Assembly: GCA_965199945.1 (NCBI GenBank)
Contig: OZ241354.1
Coordinates: 2,046,001-2,110,000, forward strand
DNA: 64,000 bases
DNA from: VXYL01 sp965199945
GTDB lineage: Bacteria; Pseudomonadota; Gammaproteobacteria; Pseudomonadales; Azotimanducaceae
Direction: 5' to 3'
In this document: piece by piece, positions 35,720 through 44,254 of the stretch
Position numbering within the stretch: the first letter of the stretch is position 1
Layout: each line of letters starts with the position of its first letter
Translations under genes and position numbers: made by a program
The notes under the pieces: model-generated
The model's database searches: none
The model's input: only the letters and a program-made list of their open reading frames with translations
Told to the model about the DNA's origin: nothing

Positions 35720-36625
35720 GTGGACGACGGAACGACCCAGCGGCCGACGGCGCGGATCGTCCCGCTCGACGAACCGCAGCCGCAGAACATGCGCGTCGGC
35801 GTGTGCCGCCACGGGCGCGGGGGGAGCGGCCTCGGCATGGACGACGACACCGACCTGGTGACCGTCGAAGAACCGATGGAAGTGCGTCTCGCCTACCACG
35901 GCGACGGCGAGCGCGTGGAACAGAGCATCGCCGTCACCATGCGCACGCCTGGGCACGACTTCGATCTCGCCCTAGGCTTCCTCGTCGGCGAAGGCGTCGT
36001 CGGCAGCCGCGACGACGTGGCGGACATCGCGTTCTGCGGCGCGCCGAGCCCGGACAAGGGGCTGGACAACATCGTCGCGGTGTCCTTGGCGCCCCATGTG
36101 CGGTTCGACGCGCAAGCGCTCACGCGCCACGTGTTCACCTCGTCGAGCTGCGGCGTCTGCGGCAAGGCGTCCTTGGATGCGGTGCGGTTGCGGGTTCCCG
36201 ACGCCGACCGAGCGCCGTTCGCCATCTCCGCGGCAACCCTGCAAGGCCTGCCCGATGCGCTGTGCGCGGCGCAGAAGGAGTTCGCGCGCACCGGCGGCCT
36301 GCACGCCGCCGCCGCTTTCGACGCAGGCGGACGCATCGCGCGCCTGCGCGAAGACGTTGGCCGCCACAACGCCCTGGACAAGCTCGTCGGTTCCTATTTG
36401 GCGGAGGGCGAACCGCTGCTCGACGGGAGGGCGGTGCTGCTCTCTGGCCGGGCGAGCTTCGAGCTCGTGCAGAAGGCGGCGATGACCCGCGCCCCGCTGA
36501 TCGCCGCCATCGGCCCGCCCTCCAGCCTCGCCATCGAATTGGCGGAAGAGGCCGGCATCGGGCTGGTCGGCTTCCTCAAGCCGAACTCCTTCAACGTGTA
36601 CGTGCGCTGGCAGTCGTTGAATTGA
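35720..36625 (+). CDS. fdhD: formate dehydrogenase accessory sulfurtransferase FdhD
   Basis: FdhD passes sulfur from a cysteine desulfurase to the molybdenum cofactor, which formate dehydrogenase needs for activity. The 301-residue protein shows TMRTPGHDFDLALGFLVGEG, the cysteine loop TSSSCGVCGKASLD (the two sulfur-carrying cysteines), REDVGRHNALDKLVG and LSGRASFELVQKAAM, all diagnostic. The start is GTG 35720, 14 nt after the fdh gene; a later ATG at 35789 (MRVGVCRHG) is possible. Its stop overlaps the TTG start of mobA. An intact fdhD argues that the frameshift in the formate dehydrogenase is recent or artefactual. Confidence 0.93.
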   Translation: MDDGTTQRPTARIVPLDEPQPQNMRVGVCRHGRGGSGLGMDDDTDLVTVEEPMEVRLAYHGDGERVEQSIAVTMRTPGHDFDLALGFLVGEGVVGSRDDVADIAFCGAPSPDKGLDNIVAVSLAPHVRFDAQALTRHVFTSSSCGVCGKASLDAVRLRVPDADRAPFAISAATLQGLPDALCAAQKEFARTGGLHAAAAFDAGGRIARLREDVGRHNALDKLVGSYLAEGEPLLDGRAVLLSGRASFELVQKAAMTRAPLIAAIGPPSSLAIELAEEAGIGLVGFLKPNSFNVYVRWQSLN

Positions 36626-37215
36626 AGGCCCCGCGCATCCTCGCCATCGTGCTCTGCGGTGGCCGGGGACGGCGCTTCGGCGCCGCGGCGAAGCCGCTCG
36701 CCGAGCTGGCCGGCAAACCTCTCGTGGCGCACGTCGTCGAGCGCCTGAAGCCGCAAGTGAACGAAGTCGTGCTGTCGTGCTCCGAGGCCGACCCCGCCTA
36801 CGAGCGGCTCGGCTGCCGGATCGTGCTCGACGCCGCCTCGGGCGAAGGGCCGCTCGGCGGCATCGTCTCGGTGATGGACGTCGTCGAACCGGCCTGGCTG
36901 TTGACGGCGCCGGCGGACACGCCGTTTCTGCCCCGCGACTTGGTTGCCGTTCTGTCGCCGGCGTGCAAGCGGCGCGGCCTCGCCGTGGCCTCCGCCGGCG
37001 GTCGGCGGCAGAACCTCGCCATGCTCATGGACGAAGCCCGCGCCGTGTCGCTGCGCCGCTTCTTCGAGGCCGGCGGACGCGCCGCCCACCGCTGGCTGGA
37101 CGACAATTCGGCCCCAGCCGTGGCGTTCCCCGCCGACGGCTTCCTGAACGTGAACACGCAAGCGGACCTAGAGGCTGCCCGTCAACGCGTGGCGGCGATG
37201 GAAGCGCCTGGCTGA
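36622..37215 (+). CDS. mobA: molybdenum cofactor guanylyltransferase MobA
   Basis: MobA attaches GMP to molybdopterin to make the bis-MGD cofactor used by formate dehydrogenase. The 197-residue protein has the nucleotide-binding start AIVLCGGRGRRFGAAAKPLAEL, EGPLGGIVSVMD, the metal site TAPADTPFLP and the end FLNVNTQADLEAA. The start is a TTG overlapping the fdhD stop. Clustering with fdhD and formate dehydrogenase is functionally coherent. Confidence 0.9.
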   Translation: MKAPRILAIVLCGGRGRRFGAAAKPLAELAGKPLVAHVVERLKPQVNEVVLSCSEADPAYERLGCRIVLDAASGEGPLGGIVSVMDVVEPAWLLTAPADTPFLPRDLVAVLSPACKRRGLAVASAGGRRQNLAMLMDEARAVSLRRFFEAGGRAAHRWLDDNSAPAVAFPADGFLNVNTQADLEAARQRVAAMEAPG

Positions 37216-37283
37216 CCCCGCCGGCAACGGCGCCGTTTAACGTTACACTGCGGCGCAGTCTGAGGGCTTGCGGGAGGGGTCGC

Positions 37284-38252
37284 GTGAACGAACCGAGCGA
37301 CGACGTGCTGCGCGACATGCACCGGCGGATGGTGCGCATTCGCGTGTTCGAGACGGAGGCCGGGCGGCTGGCCGAGAGCGGGAAGATCCCCGGGGCGCTG
37401 CACCTCTACGTCGGCGAAGAGGCAGTCGCGGCCGGCGTGATGGTGCATCTTTCGGACGAAGACTGGATCACCAGCACGCACCGCGGCCACGGGCATTTGA
37501 TCGCCAAAGGCGGCGCCTTCGACAGGATGTTCGCGGAACTCTTCGGACGCGCCACCGGCTACTGCCGGGGCAAGGGCGGCAGCATGCACATCTCCAACAT
37601 GGAGCTCGGCATGCTCGGCGCCAACGGCATCGTCGGCGCCGGGCCGCCGATTGCGGTGGGCGCGGCGTTCTCCACCAAGTTCCGCAAGACGGACCGCGTC
37701 GCCGTGTCGTTCTTCGGCGACGGCGCGAGCAACGAAGGATCTTTCCACGAAGCCGCCAACATGGCCGCCCTGTATCGGCTGCCGTGCATCTTCGTCTGCG
37801 AAAACAACGGCTACGGCGAATACACGGCGCAGGCGGACCATCAGGCCATCGTCGATGTGGCGGACCGCGCCGCTGGCTACGGGATGCCCGGCGTGGTGGT
37901 GGACGGCATGGACGCGGTGGCCGTCTTCGAGGCCGCCGGCGCGGCCATCGACCGCGCCCGTGCCGGCGAAGGGCCGACGCTGCTCGAAGCCAAGACGTAC
38001 CGCTTCTTCGACCATGTGGGGGTGCGCGGGATGGGCCTCTCCTACCGAGCGGACGAAGAGTTGGCGGAGTGGCAGAAGCGCGATCCGATCCGCCTGTTCG
38101 AGGCGCGGCTTGAGGAACTGAACGTGCTCGGCAAGGAGCAGGCCGCCGCCGTTCACGACGAGGTGGTCGCCGACGTCAAGGCCGGCATCGACTTCGCCGA
38201 ATCGAGCCCGCTGCCGGATCCGGAAACGCTGCTCGACGACGTCTACGCTTGA
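37284..38252 (+). CDS. acoA: thiamine-diphosphate-dependent dehydrogenase E1 alpha (acetoin dehydrogenase type)
   Basis: E1 alpha subunit of a 2-oxo acid/acetoin dehydrogenase complex: with the beta subunit it binds thiamine diphosphate and cleaves the substrate. The 322-residue protein carries GALHLYVGEEAVAAGV, THRGHGHLIAKGG, the GKGGSMH block and the TPP motif GDGASNEGSFHEAANMA ending in CENNGYGEYT. Its size and the acoX gene nearby favour acetoin dehydrogenase over pyruvate dehydrogenase. GTG 37284 follows GGGAGGGG by a few bases. It is the first gene of the aco set. Confidence 0.86.
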   Translation: MNEPSDDVLRDMHRRMVRIRVFETEAGRLAESGKIPGALHLYVGEEAVAAGVMVHLSDEDWITSTHRGHGHLIAKGGAFDRMFAELFGRATGYCRGKGGSMHISNMELGMLGANGIVGAGPPIAVGAAFSTKFRKTDRVAVSFFGDGASNEGSFHEAANMAALYRLPCIFVCENNGYGEYTAQADHQAIVDVADRAAGYGMPGVVVDGMDAVAVFEAAGAAIDRARAGEGPTLLEAKTYRFFDHVGVRGMGLSYRADEELAEWQKRDPIRLFEARLEELNVLGKEQAAAVHDEVVADVKAGIDFAESSPLPDPETLLDDVYA

Positions 38253-38263
38253 GGGAGGGAACG

Positions 38264-39244
38264 ATGGCTGAACGCGAAATCACCTACGTGGCGGCCATTG
38301 CCGAGGCGGCCGGGGCCATTCTCGCCGAGCAGGAGACCGCGTTCATCGCCGGCGAGGACGTCGCCGGCGCCGGCGGCGTCTTCGGCTCGTACCGCGGACT
38401 GCTCGACGAATTCGGCGCCGAGCGCGTGGTGGACACGCCGATTTCCGAGGAAGGCATCGTCGGCCTGGGCGTGGGCGCTGCGGCGACGGGGCTGCGCCCC
38501 ATCATCGACATCATGTTCATGGACTTCATGGGCGAGTGCATGGACGAAATCGCCAACCAGATGGCGAAGATGCGCTACATGTTCGGCGGCGCCGCGAAGC
38601 TGCCGATCACCGTGGTCACCATGTCCGGCGCCGGCATGAACATGGCCGCGCAGCACTCCCAGAGCCTCGAAGTGTGGATATGCCACCTGCCGGGGCTGAA
38701 GGTGGTGGCGCCGGCCACGCCCTACGACGCCAAGGGGCTGCTCATCGCCGCGGCCCGGGACGACAATCCGGTGTTCGTGGTGATGAACAAGCTGTCGCTG
38801 CGCAACAGCGGCCCGGTGCCGGAGGACGCCTACGCAGTGCCCATCGGCAAGGCGCAGGTGGTGCGCGAAGGCGCGGACCTCACGCTGGTCGCGTACAGCC
38901 GCATGGTGGGCGAGGCGCAGAAGGCGGCCGAGTCGCTGGCGGCCGAAGGCATCGACGCCGAAGTGATCGACCTGCGTTCCCTGCAGCCGATGGACACGGA
39001 GACCGTCGTCGATTCGGTGCGCAAGACGCACCGGGCGGTGGTCGTCCACGAAGCCGTGCGCTTCGCCGGCCTCGGCGGCGAAATCGCCGCGCAGATCCAG
39101 GAACTCGCGTTCGACGACCTGGATGCGCCGGTGGCAAGGGTGGGCGCTCCGTTCTCGCCGGTGCCGTTCAGCTCGGTGCTCGAACAGACCTATCTGCCGA
39201 ACGCGGACAAGATCGTCGCCGAGACCAAGAGTCTCATGGGCTAG
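38264..39244 (+). CDS. acoB: dehydrogenase E1 beta (acetoin dehydrogenase type)
   Basis: Beta subunit of the thiamine-diphosphate E1 component; 326 residues. Transketolase-type pyrimidine-binding domain (FIAGEDVAGAGGVFGSYRGL, DTPISEEGIVGLGVGAA) and C-terminal domain (DLTLVAYSRMVGEAQKAAE, EVIDLRSLQPMDTETV) are clear. ATG 38264 with GGGAGGGA is 11 nt after acoA; an upstream in-frame TTG at 38249 overlaps the acoA stop and is less likely. It acts with acoA and acoC. Confidence 0.88.
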   Translation: MAEREITYVAAIAEAAGAILAEQETAFIAGEDVAGAGGVFGSYRGLLDEFGAERVVDTPISEEGIVGLGVGAAATGLRPIIDIMFMDFMGECMDEIANQMAKMRYMFGGAAKLPITVVTMSGAGMNMAAQHSQSLEVWICHLPGLKVVAPATPYDAKGLLIAAARDDNPVFVVMNKLSLRNSGPVPEDAYAVPIGKAQVVREGADLTLVAYSRMVGEAQKAAESLAAEGIDAEVIDLRSLQPMDTETVVDSVRKTHRAVVVHEAVRFAGLGGEIAAQIQELAFDDLDAPVARVGAPFSPVPFSSVLEQTYLPNADKIVAETKSLMG

Positions 39245-39275
39245 CGCCGAAGCGGCGAAGCGGCTGCCGCAGCGC

Positions 39276-40700
39276 ATGAGAACACGCGGCCAGCCGTCGC
39301 CCGCTCGCCCACCCGGCGTCCTCGAGCGCCTGCCGCGCAGCACCGTCGCCGCCTACGGCCTGCCGGCGGTCGGCGCCGGCTACATGTACTTGCTGGTCGG
39401 CCTGTACGTGATGAAGTTCTCCACCGACGTGCTGCTGATCTCGCCGTTGGTGATGGGCTTGATCTTCAGCGCGTCGCGGGTCTGGGATGCCGTCTCGGAC
39501 CCGCTGGTGGGCTATCTCTCGGACCGCACCCGCTCGCGCTTCGGGCGTCGGCGCACGTGGATGGCCGCCAGCGTGGTGCCCATCGGCGCGGCCTTCGTGA
39601 TGATCTTCGCCCCGCCGACGGGGCTGACCGACGCTTGGCTGGTGGCCTGGATGGCGGTGGCCGTGATCGGCTTCTATTCCGTGATGACGGTCTTCTTCGT
39701 GCCGCATCTCTCCCTTGGCGCGGAGCTCTCGACGAACTACCACGAGCGCAGCCGCCTGTTCGGCTACCGCCACGGCTTCTACACCCTCGGCTACATCTCC
39801 TGCCTGGTGACGATGCAGTGGCTGATCGCCGCCGAAGCCGAAGGCGGCGAGGCGGTGCGCGGCTGGGCGCTGACGCTGTCGTTTCCGGCCTGCGCGGCGA
39901 TGGCCGTGCTGGTGCTGTTCGCCGTGCTGAAGCTGCGCGAGCGACCGGAGTTCCAAGGCCGCGTCGGCACGAATCCGCTGCGCGCCTTCGCGGACGTCTG
40001 GCGCAACGAGCACTCGCGCCTGCTCATCATCGTCACGCTGATCGAGAACATCGGCTCCGCCGCCATCGGCGCCCTGACCCTCTACGTGACGCAGTACGTC
40101 GTCGGCGCGCCGCACATGGGGCCGGCGGTCATTCTGGCGTACATGATCCCGTCCGCCTTCTCGGTGCCGCTGTGGATTCCCCTCTCGCGGCGCGTCGGCA
40201 AGGTGCGGTTGTGGATGTATTCCATGATCGGCACCGGCGTGTCGTTCGGCGCGATGTTCCTGCTGCCCTTTCTGCCGGAGGAGCTGCGCTTGGGCGCGAT
40301 GTTCGTGTTCGCCGCCTTCGCCGGCTTGGCGGCCGGCTGCGGCGGCACCGTAGGGCCCTCCGTGCAGGGCGACGTCATCGACTACGACGAGCACCTGACC
40401 GGGGAACGAAAGGAAGGCTCCTACTTCGCGGCTTGGAACTTCGTCTACAAGAGCGCCGCCGGCATCATGCTGGCGCTCACCGGCTTCGTGCTCGACTTCT
40501 CCGGCTTCGTGCCCAATCAACCGCAGACGCTCGCCACGCAAGTGTGGATCGTCGGCCTGTACGGGCTGTTTCCGCTGATCTGCTACGCGATCGGCGCGGC
40601 GCTCTTCGCCCGCTTCAAGCTGGACGAAGCGGCCTACGCCGAGATACGCAGGAAGCTCGACGACAACGCCGCGGCGGCGTCTTCGGCGTCTTCGGCGTAA
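39276..40700 (+). CDS. MFS transporter, glycoside-pentoside-hexuronide (GPH) cation symporter type
   Basis: A 474-residue membrane protein with about 12 hydrophobic helices. The loop DPLVGYLSDRTRSRFGRRRTWM after TM2 is the hallmark of the GPH/MFS_2 family (sugar:cation symporters such as MelB). The block QGDVIDYDEHLTGERKEGSYFA near TM9 is also typical. It lies between acoB and acoX on the same strand (gaps of 31 and 4 nt), so it probably imports the substrate or a related compound for the dehydrogenase. The transported compound is unknown. Confidence 0.85.
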   Translation: MRTRGQPSPARPPGVLERLPRSTVAAYGLPAVGAGYMYLLVGLYVMKFSTDVLLISPLVMGLIFSASRVWDAVSDPLVGYLSDRTRSRFGRRRTWMAASVVPIGAAFVMIFAPPTGLTDAWLVAWMAVAVIGFYSVMTVFFVPHLSLGAELSTNYHERSRLFGYRHGFYTLGYISCLVTMQWLIAAEAEGGEAVRGWALTLSFPACAAMAVLVLFAVLKLRERPEFQGRVGTNPLRAFADVWRNEHSRLLIIVTLIENIGSAAIGALTLYVTQYVVGAPHMGPAVILAYMIPSAFSVPLWIPLSRRVGKVRLWMYSMIGTGVSFGAMFLLPFLPEELRLGAMFVFAAFAGLAAGCGGTVGPSVQGDVIDYDEHLTGERKEGSYFAAWNFVYKSAAGIMLALTGFVLDFSGFVPNQPQTLATQVWIVGLYGLFPLICYAIGAALFARFKLDEAAYAEIRRKLDDNAAAASSASSA

Positions 40701-40704
40701 CCCG

Positions 40705-41745
40705 TTGGCGCAAGCCGTCGGCATCGTGGCGAATCCGGCCTCCGGCAAGGACGTGCGGCGCGTGACCGCTCGCGCTTCGGTGTTCGACAATCAGGAGAAG
40801 ACGGCGATGGTGCGGCGCTGCCTGGTCGGCATTCGCGCCATGGGCGCGGCGCGCATCCGCTACATGCCCGATGCCCACCATGTGAGCCGGCGGGCTGTGG
40901 ACGAAACCGGCGTTGTCGCGGAACCGCTGGCCATGCCCGCGACCGCAAGCGCTGCGGATACGGTACTGGCGGCGCGGCTGCTCAAGGGCGCCGCGGCAGT
41001 GCTGGTGCTCGGCGGCGACGGCACCAACCGGGCGTTCGCCAAGGGCTGGCTGGACGCGCCGCTGATCCCGCTTTCCACCGGCACCAACAATGCCTTTCCG
41101 AGCATGCTCGAAGCCACCACCGCAGGGGCGGCAGCCGGTCTGCTGGCGGCGGGCGGCATGGAGTTGCACAACGTCGCCGCGCAAGCCAAAGTGATTCACG
41201 TGGCGATTGAAGGCGAGGCCGAGGACTTGGCGCTGATCGACGCCGTACACACCGCCGAGCGCTTCGTCGGCGCCCGGGCGCTGGACGCGCCGTCGCGGCT
41301 GCTCGCGGCGATGCTCACCCGCGCCGACCCGGCCGGCGTCGGCATCGCGTCGGTCGGTGGTTTCGCGCGGCCTTTGGACGCCGGAGAAGACGCCGCGCTG
41401 GTGCTCCGCTTCCAGGACGACTCGCCGCGCAAAGTGTTGGCGGCGGTGGCGCCCGGGCGGTTCGAGGAGGTCGGCCTCGCAAGCGTGGAAACGCTCGGCC
41501 TCGGCCAGGCGATGCAGGTCGTCGGCCCTGGGGTGCTGGCCTTCGACGGCGAGCGGGAGCGTCCGCTGCGCGCCGGGCAGCGCGCCACGCTGCGGGTGCG
41601 CCGCGATGGGCCGTGGGTGATCGATGTCGGCAAGGTGCTTGCCGCAGCGGCGCACATGTCGTCGCCGTTCGCGTCGCGTCGTTGCGCCGCCGTTGCGGCG
41701 AATCCGCTGGAGTCAGCGTCGTCGGAGGAAAGCCGTGGCAACTGA
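40705..41745 (+). CDS. acoX: AcoX-type ATP-NAD kinase family protein
   Basis: A 346-residue member of the NAD kinase/diacylglycerol kinase fold found in acetoin catabolic operons as AcoX; its reaction is not settled. Key motifs are GIVANPASGKDVRRV at the start, the GGDGTN loop (LVLGGDGTNRAFAKGW) and LSTGTNNAFPS. The TTG start is 4 nt after the transporter stop. The reading frame overlaps the start of acoC by 11 nt. Its presence is the best reason to call the operon acetoin-type. Confidence 0.82.
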   Translation: MAQAVGIVANPASGKDVRRVTARASVFDNQEKTAMVRRCLVGIRAMGAARIRYMPDAHHVSRRAVDETGVVAEPLAMPATASAADTVLAARLLKGAAAVLVLGGDGTNRAFAKGWLDAPLIPLSTGTNNAFPSMLEATTAGAAAGLLAAGGMELHNVAAQAKVIHVAIEGEAEDLALIDAVHTAERFVGARALDAPSRLLAAMLTRADPAGVGIASVGGFARPLDAGEDAALVLRFQDDSPRKVLAAVAPGRFEEVGLASVETLGLGQAMQVVGPGVLAFDGERERPLRAGQRATLRVRRDGPWVIDVGKVLAAAAHMSSPFASRRCAAVAANPLESASSEESRGN

Positions 41746-42925
41746 GATCCATCTGGTGAAGGTCGGCATGACGATGCACGAGGGCACCGTCGAAGAGTGG
41801 TACGTGGGCGACGGCGAGCGGGTGGAGACCGGCGCGCTGCTCTATCGGCTGGAAACCGAGAAGGTGAATCTGGACGTCGACGCGGAGAGCGCCGGCGTGG
41901 TGAAGCATCTGGTGGCGGAAGGCACGACGCTGGAACCGGGCGAGGTCGTGGGCTACATCTACGCCGACGGCGAGCCGATCCCGGACGTGCTGCCGAAGCC
42001 CGGGCCGAAGCGCGATGTCGCCGTGCTTGAAGAGTCTTCCGTTCCCGCCAAGCCCGCCCCGAACGCCGAGCGGCCGCGCGGCAAGGCCGGAAAGCGGATC
42101 GCCGCCTCGCCGGTGGCGCGCAAGCTGGCCGCCGAACGCGGCATCGATCTGGCGACGGTGGTCGGCACCGGGCCGCGCGGACGCATCACCAAGGAAGACG
42201 TCGAGCAGGCCGCGCAGCCCGCCCACGTTCCCGCCCCGGCCGCAAACGCGATTCCCTTGCGCGGAATGCGCAAGACCATCGCCGAGCGCATGTTCGCCAG
42301 CTTGCGCGATTCCGCCCAGCTCACGATGGACATGGAAGTGGCCATGGACGACGCCGTGAAGCTGCGCCAAGCGCTGATCGCCGAGTGGGAAGGCGACGGC
42401 GTGCGCGTCACCTACACCGACCTCGTGCTGGTTGCCGTGGCCAAGTCGCTGCTGCGCCATCCGGCGATGAACGCGGCCTTGGTGGACGATGCGATTGTGC
42501 GCTTCGACCACGCCCACGTCGGCGTCGCCGTGGCGCTCGACGACGGCCTGATCGTGCCGGTGGTCAAGGACGCCCACGGCAAGAGCTTGCAGGAGGTGGC
42601 GCGCGAGTCCGCCGGTCTCGCCGCGCGGGCGCGGCAAGGCGCGTTGACGGTGCAGGACGTGGAAGGCGGCACCTTCACCGTCACCTCGCTCGGCATGTTC
42701 GGCGTCGACGGCTTCACGCCGATTCTCAACCCCCCGCAGGCCGGCATTCTCGGCGTCGGCCGCATCTACGACGGCGCACGCTGGGACGGCGACGCGCCGC
42801 AGCGGGAAGCGCGGATGCGCCTGTCGCTCACCTGGGATCACCGCGTCCTCGACGGCGCCCCGGCGGCCGAGTTCCTCGCCACGGTGCGCAGCCATCTGGA
42901 GTCGCCGTTCCGCCTGCTGGTCTGA
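41735..42925 (+). CDS. acoC: dihydrolipoamide acyltransferase E2 (acetoin dehydrogenase type)
   Basis: E2 core of the complex; 396 residues. One lipoyl domain with the lipoylated lysine in LETEKVNLDV (~residue 42), a peripheral-subunit-binding domain (ASPVARKLAAERGIDLATV) and the catalytic acyltransferase domain ending in LTWDHRVLDGAPAAEF, which holds the HxxxDG active site. GTG 41735 follows GGAGGAA. No E3 (lipoamide dehydrogenase) gene is in the window, so one from elsewhere must be used. Confidence 0.9.
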   Translation: MATEIHLVKVGMTMHEGTVEEWYVGDGERVETGALLYRLETEKVNLDVDAESAGVVKHLVAEGTTLEPGEVVGYIYADGEPIPDVLPKPGPKRDVAVLEESSVPAKPAPNAERPRGKAGKRIAASPVARKLAAERGIDLATVVGTGPRGRITKEDVEQAAQPAHVPAPAANAIPLRGMRKTIAERMFASLRDSAQLTMDMEVAMDDAVKLRQALIAEWEGDGVRVTYTDLVLVAVAKSLLRHPAMNAALVDDAIVRFDHAHVGVAVALDDGLIVPVVKDAHGKSLQEVARESAGLAARARQGALTVQDVEGGTFTVTSLGMFGVDGFTPILNPPQAGILGVGRIYDGARWDGDAPQREARMRLSLTWDHRVLDGAPAAEFLATVRSHLESPFRLLV

Positions 42926-42952
42926 TTTTTGCGCTGCGCGAGAGCGTCGGCG

Positions 42953-43015
42953 TACTTCAAAATATCATGTATATTTGAAGTACCACTTCAAATTTACACG
43001 GTTTTTTTGAAGTTC
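42953..43015. promoter_or_regulatory. AT-rich promoter with double inverted repeats (ACTTCAAA / TTTGAAGT)
   Basis: An AT-rich 63-bp stretch in otherwise GC-rich DNA. TACTTCAAA (42953-42961) pairs with TTTGAAGTA (42974-42982), and ACTTCAAA (42985-42992) pairs with TTTGAAGT around 43006-43013, just before the ATG at 43016. Four copies of one half-site in two palindromes suggest a regulator binding two sites and controlling the ATPase gene. No clear ribosome site is seen other than the second arm. Confidence 0.6.
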
Positions 43016-44179
43016 ATGTTCCATCGAAAACTGCCGTTGCCAGCACCCGGCGAGGACACGTTCTTCCTCTGGGGGCCGCGCCAGACGGGCAAATCCACGC
43101 TCCTCAAGGAGCGTTATCCGCAAGCGCGTTGGCTGGATCTGCTCAAGGCCGACGAATTTCGCCGCTATTCGGACAACCCGGAACTGCTGCGCCAGGAAAT
43201 CATCCTCGACGGGCCGCCGCCGGGCAACCAAATCGTCGTCGACGAGGTGCAGAAGGTCCCCGCTCTGCTCGACGAGGCGCATTGGCTGATCGAGAACCGC
43301 GGCGTGCAGTTCGCGCTGTGCGGCTCGAGTGCCCGCAAGGTGCGCCACGGCGCGGCGAATCTGCTCGGCGGGCGCGCCCTGCGCTTCGAACTGCATGGCC
43401 TCGTCGCCGCCGAGCTCGGCGACGCCTTCGACCTCACGCAGGTGCTCAACCACGGCTATCTGCCGCGCATGGTCGAGGTCGCTCGGCCGCGGCAGCGGCT
43501 CGACGCCTACATCGCCAACTACCTTCGGGAGGAAGTCGCCGCCGAGGGACTGGTGCGCAACCTGCCCGCCTTCTCCGGCTTTCTGACCGCCGCCGCCCTG
43601 ACCGACGGCGAGATCGTCAACTTTTCCAATCTCGCCGCCGACTGCGGCGTCTCCAGCCACACCGCCAAGAGCTACTTCGAGATCCTTGAAGACACCCTGC
43701 TCGGCCGTTGGCTGCCGGCCTACCGCAAGCGTCCGAAGCGCCGCCTCGTCACGGCGCCGAAGTTCTATTTCGCGGACGTCGGCGTCGTCAACCGGCTGGC
43801 GAAGCGCGGCGCGCTGGCGCGGGGCGGCGAGCTCTACGGCAAGGCGTTCGAGAATTGGGTGTTCCACGAACTCGCCGCCTACCTGGCCTACCAGGAGATC
43901 GACGCCAGCCTCGCCTACTGGCGTCTCGTTGGCGGCACCGAGGTGGATTTCGTGCTTGGCGACATGCAGCTCGCCGTGGAAGCGAAGGCCAGCGAAAAGA
44001 TCGTCGCGCGCCATCTGAAGGGCTTGCGCACCCTCGCCCAGGAACATCCGAACGCCGAGCGGCGCGTGGTCGTGTGCCTTGAACCCCGGCCGAGGCGCAC
44101 CGAAGACGGCATCGACGTGCTGCCGGCAGCGGAGTTCGCGCACCGCCTCTGGCAAGGCCGCCTGCTCGATTCGCGCTGA
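43016..44179 (+). CDS. AAA family ATPase with DUF4143 domain
   Basis: A 387-residue protein of the common AAA_14/DUF4143 family. The Walker A motif is FLWGPRQTGKSTLLKERYP (~residue 20), Walker B is QIVVDEVQKVP and a sensor-like FALCGSSARKVR follows. The C-terminal DUF4143 part (KFYFADVGVVNRLA, FENWVFHELAAYLAY, LVGGTEVDFVLG, AVEAKAS) resembles a PD-(D/E)XK nuclease-like fold. These genes behave as mobile or selfish islands in many genomes; their role is not established. It has an AT-rich promoter of its own and no partner genes. Confidence 0.87.
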   Translation: MFHRKLPLPAPGEDTFFLWGPRQTGKSTLLKERYPQARWLDLLKADEFRRYSDNPELLRQEIILDGPPPGNQIVVDEVQKVPALLDEAHWLIENRGVQFALCGSSARKVRHGAANLLGGRALRFELHGLVAAELGDAFDLTQVLNHGYLPRMVEVARPRQRLDAYIANYLREEVAAEGLVRNLPAFSGFLTAAALTDGEIVNFSNLAADCGVSSHTAKSYFEILEDTLLGRWLPAYRKRPKRRLVTAPKFYFADVGVVNRLAKRGALARGGELYGKAFENWVFHELAAYLAYQEIDASLAYWRLVGGTEVDFVLGDMQLAVEAKASEKIVARHLKGLRTLAQEHPNAERRVVVCLEPRPRRTEDGIDVLPAAEFAHRLWQGRLLDSR

Positions 44180-44254
44180 ACGGAACACCCGCAACCCGCG
44201 CCGTTCGCCGCGTTACTATGGCAGCGGCAAGCAAACGGCGAAGGAGGGGAGAAC

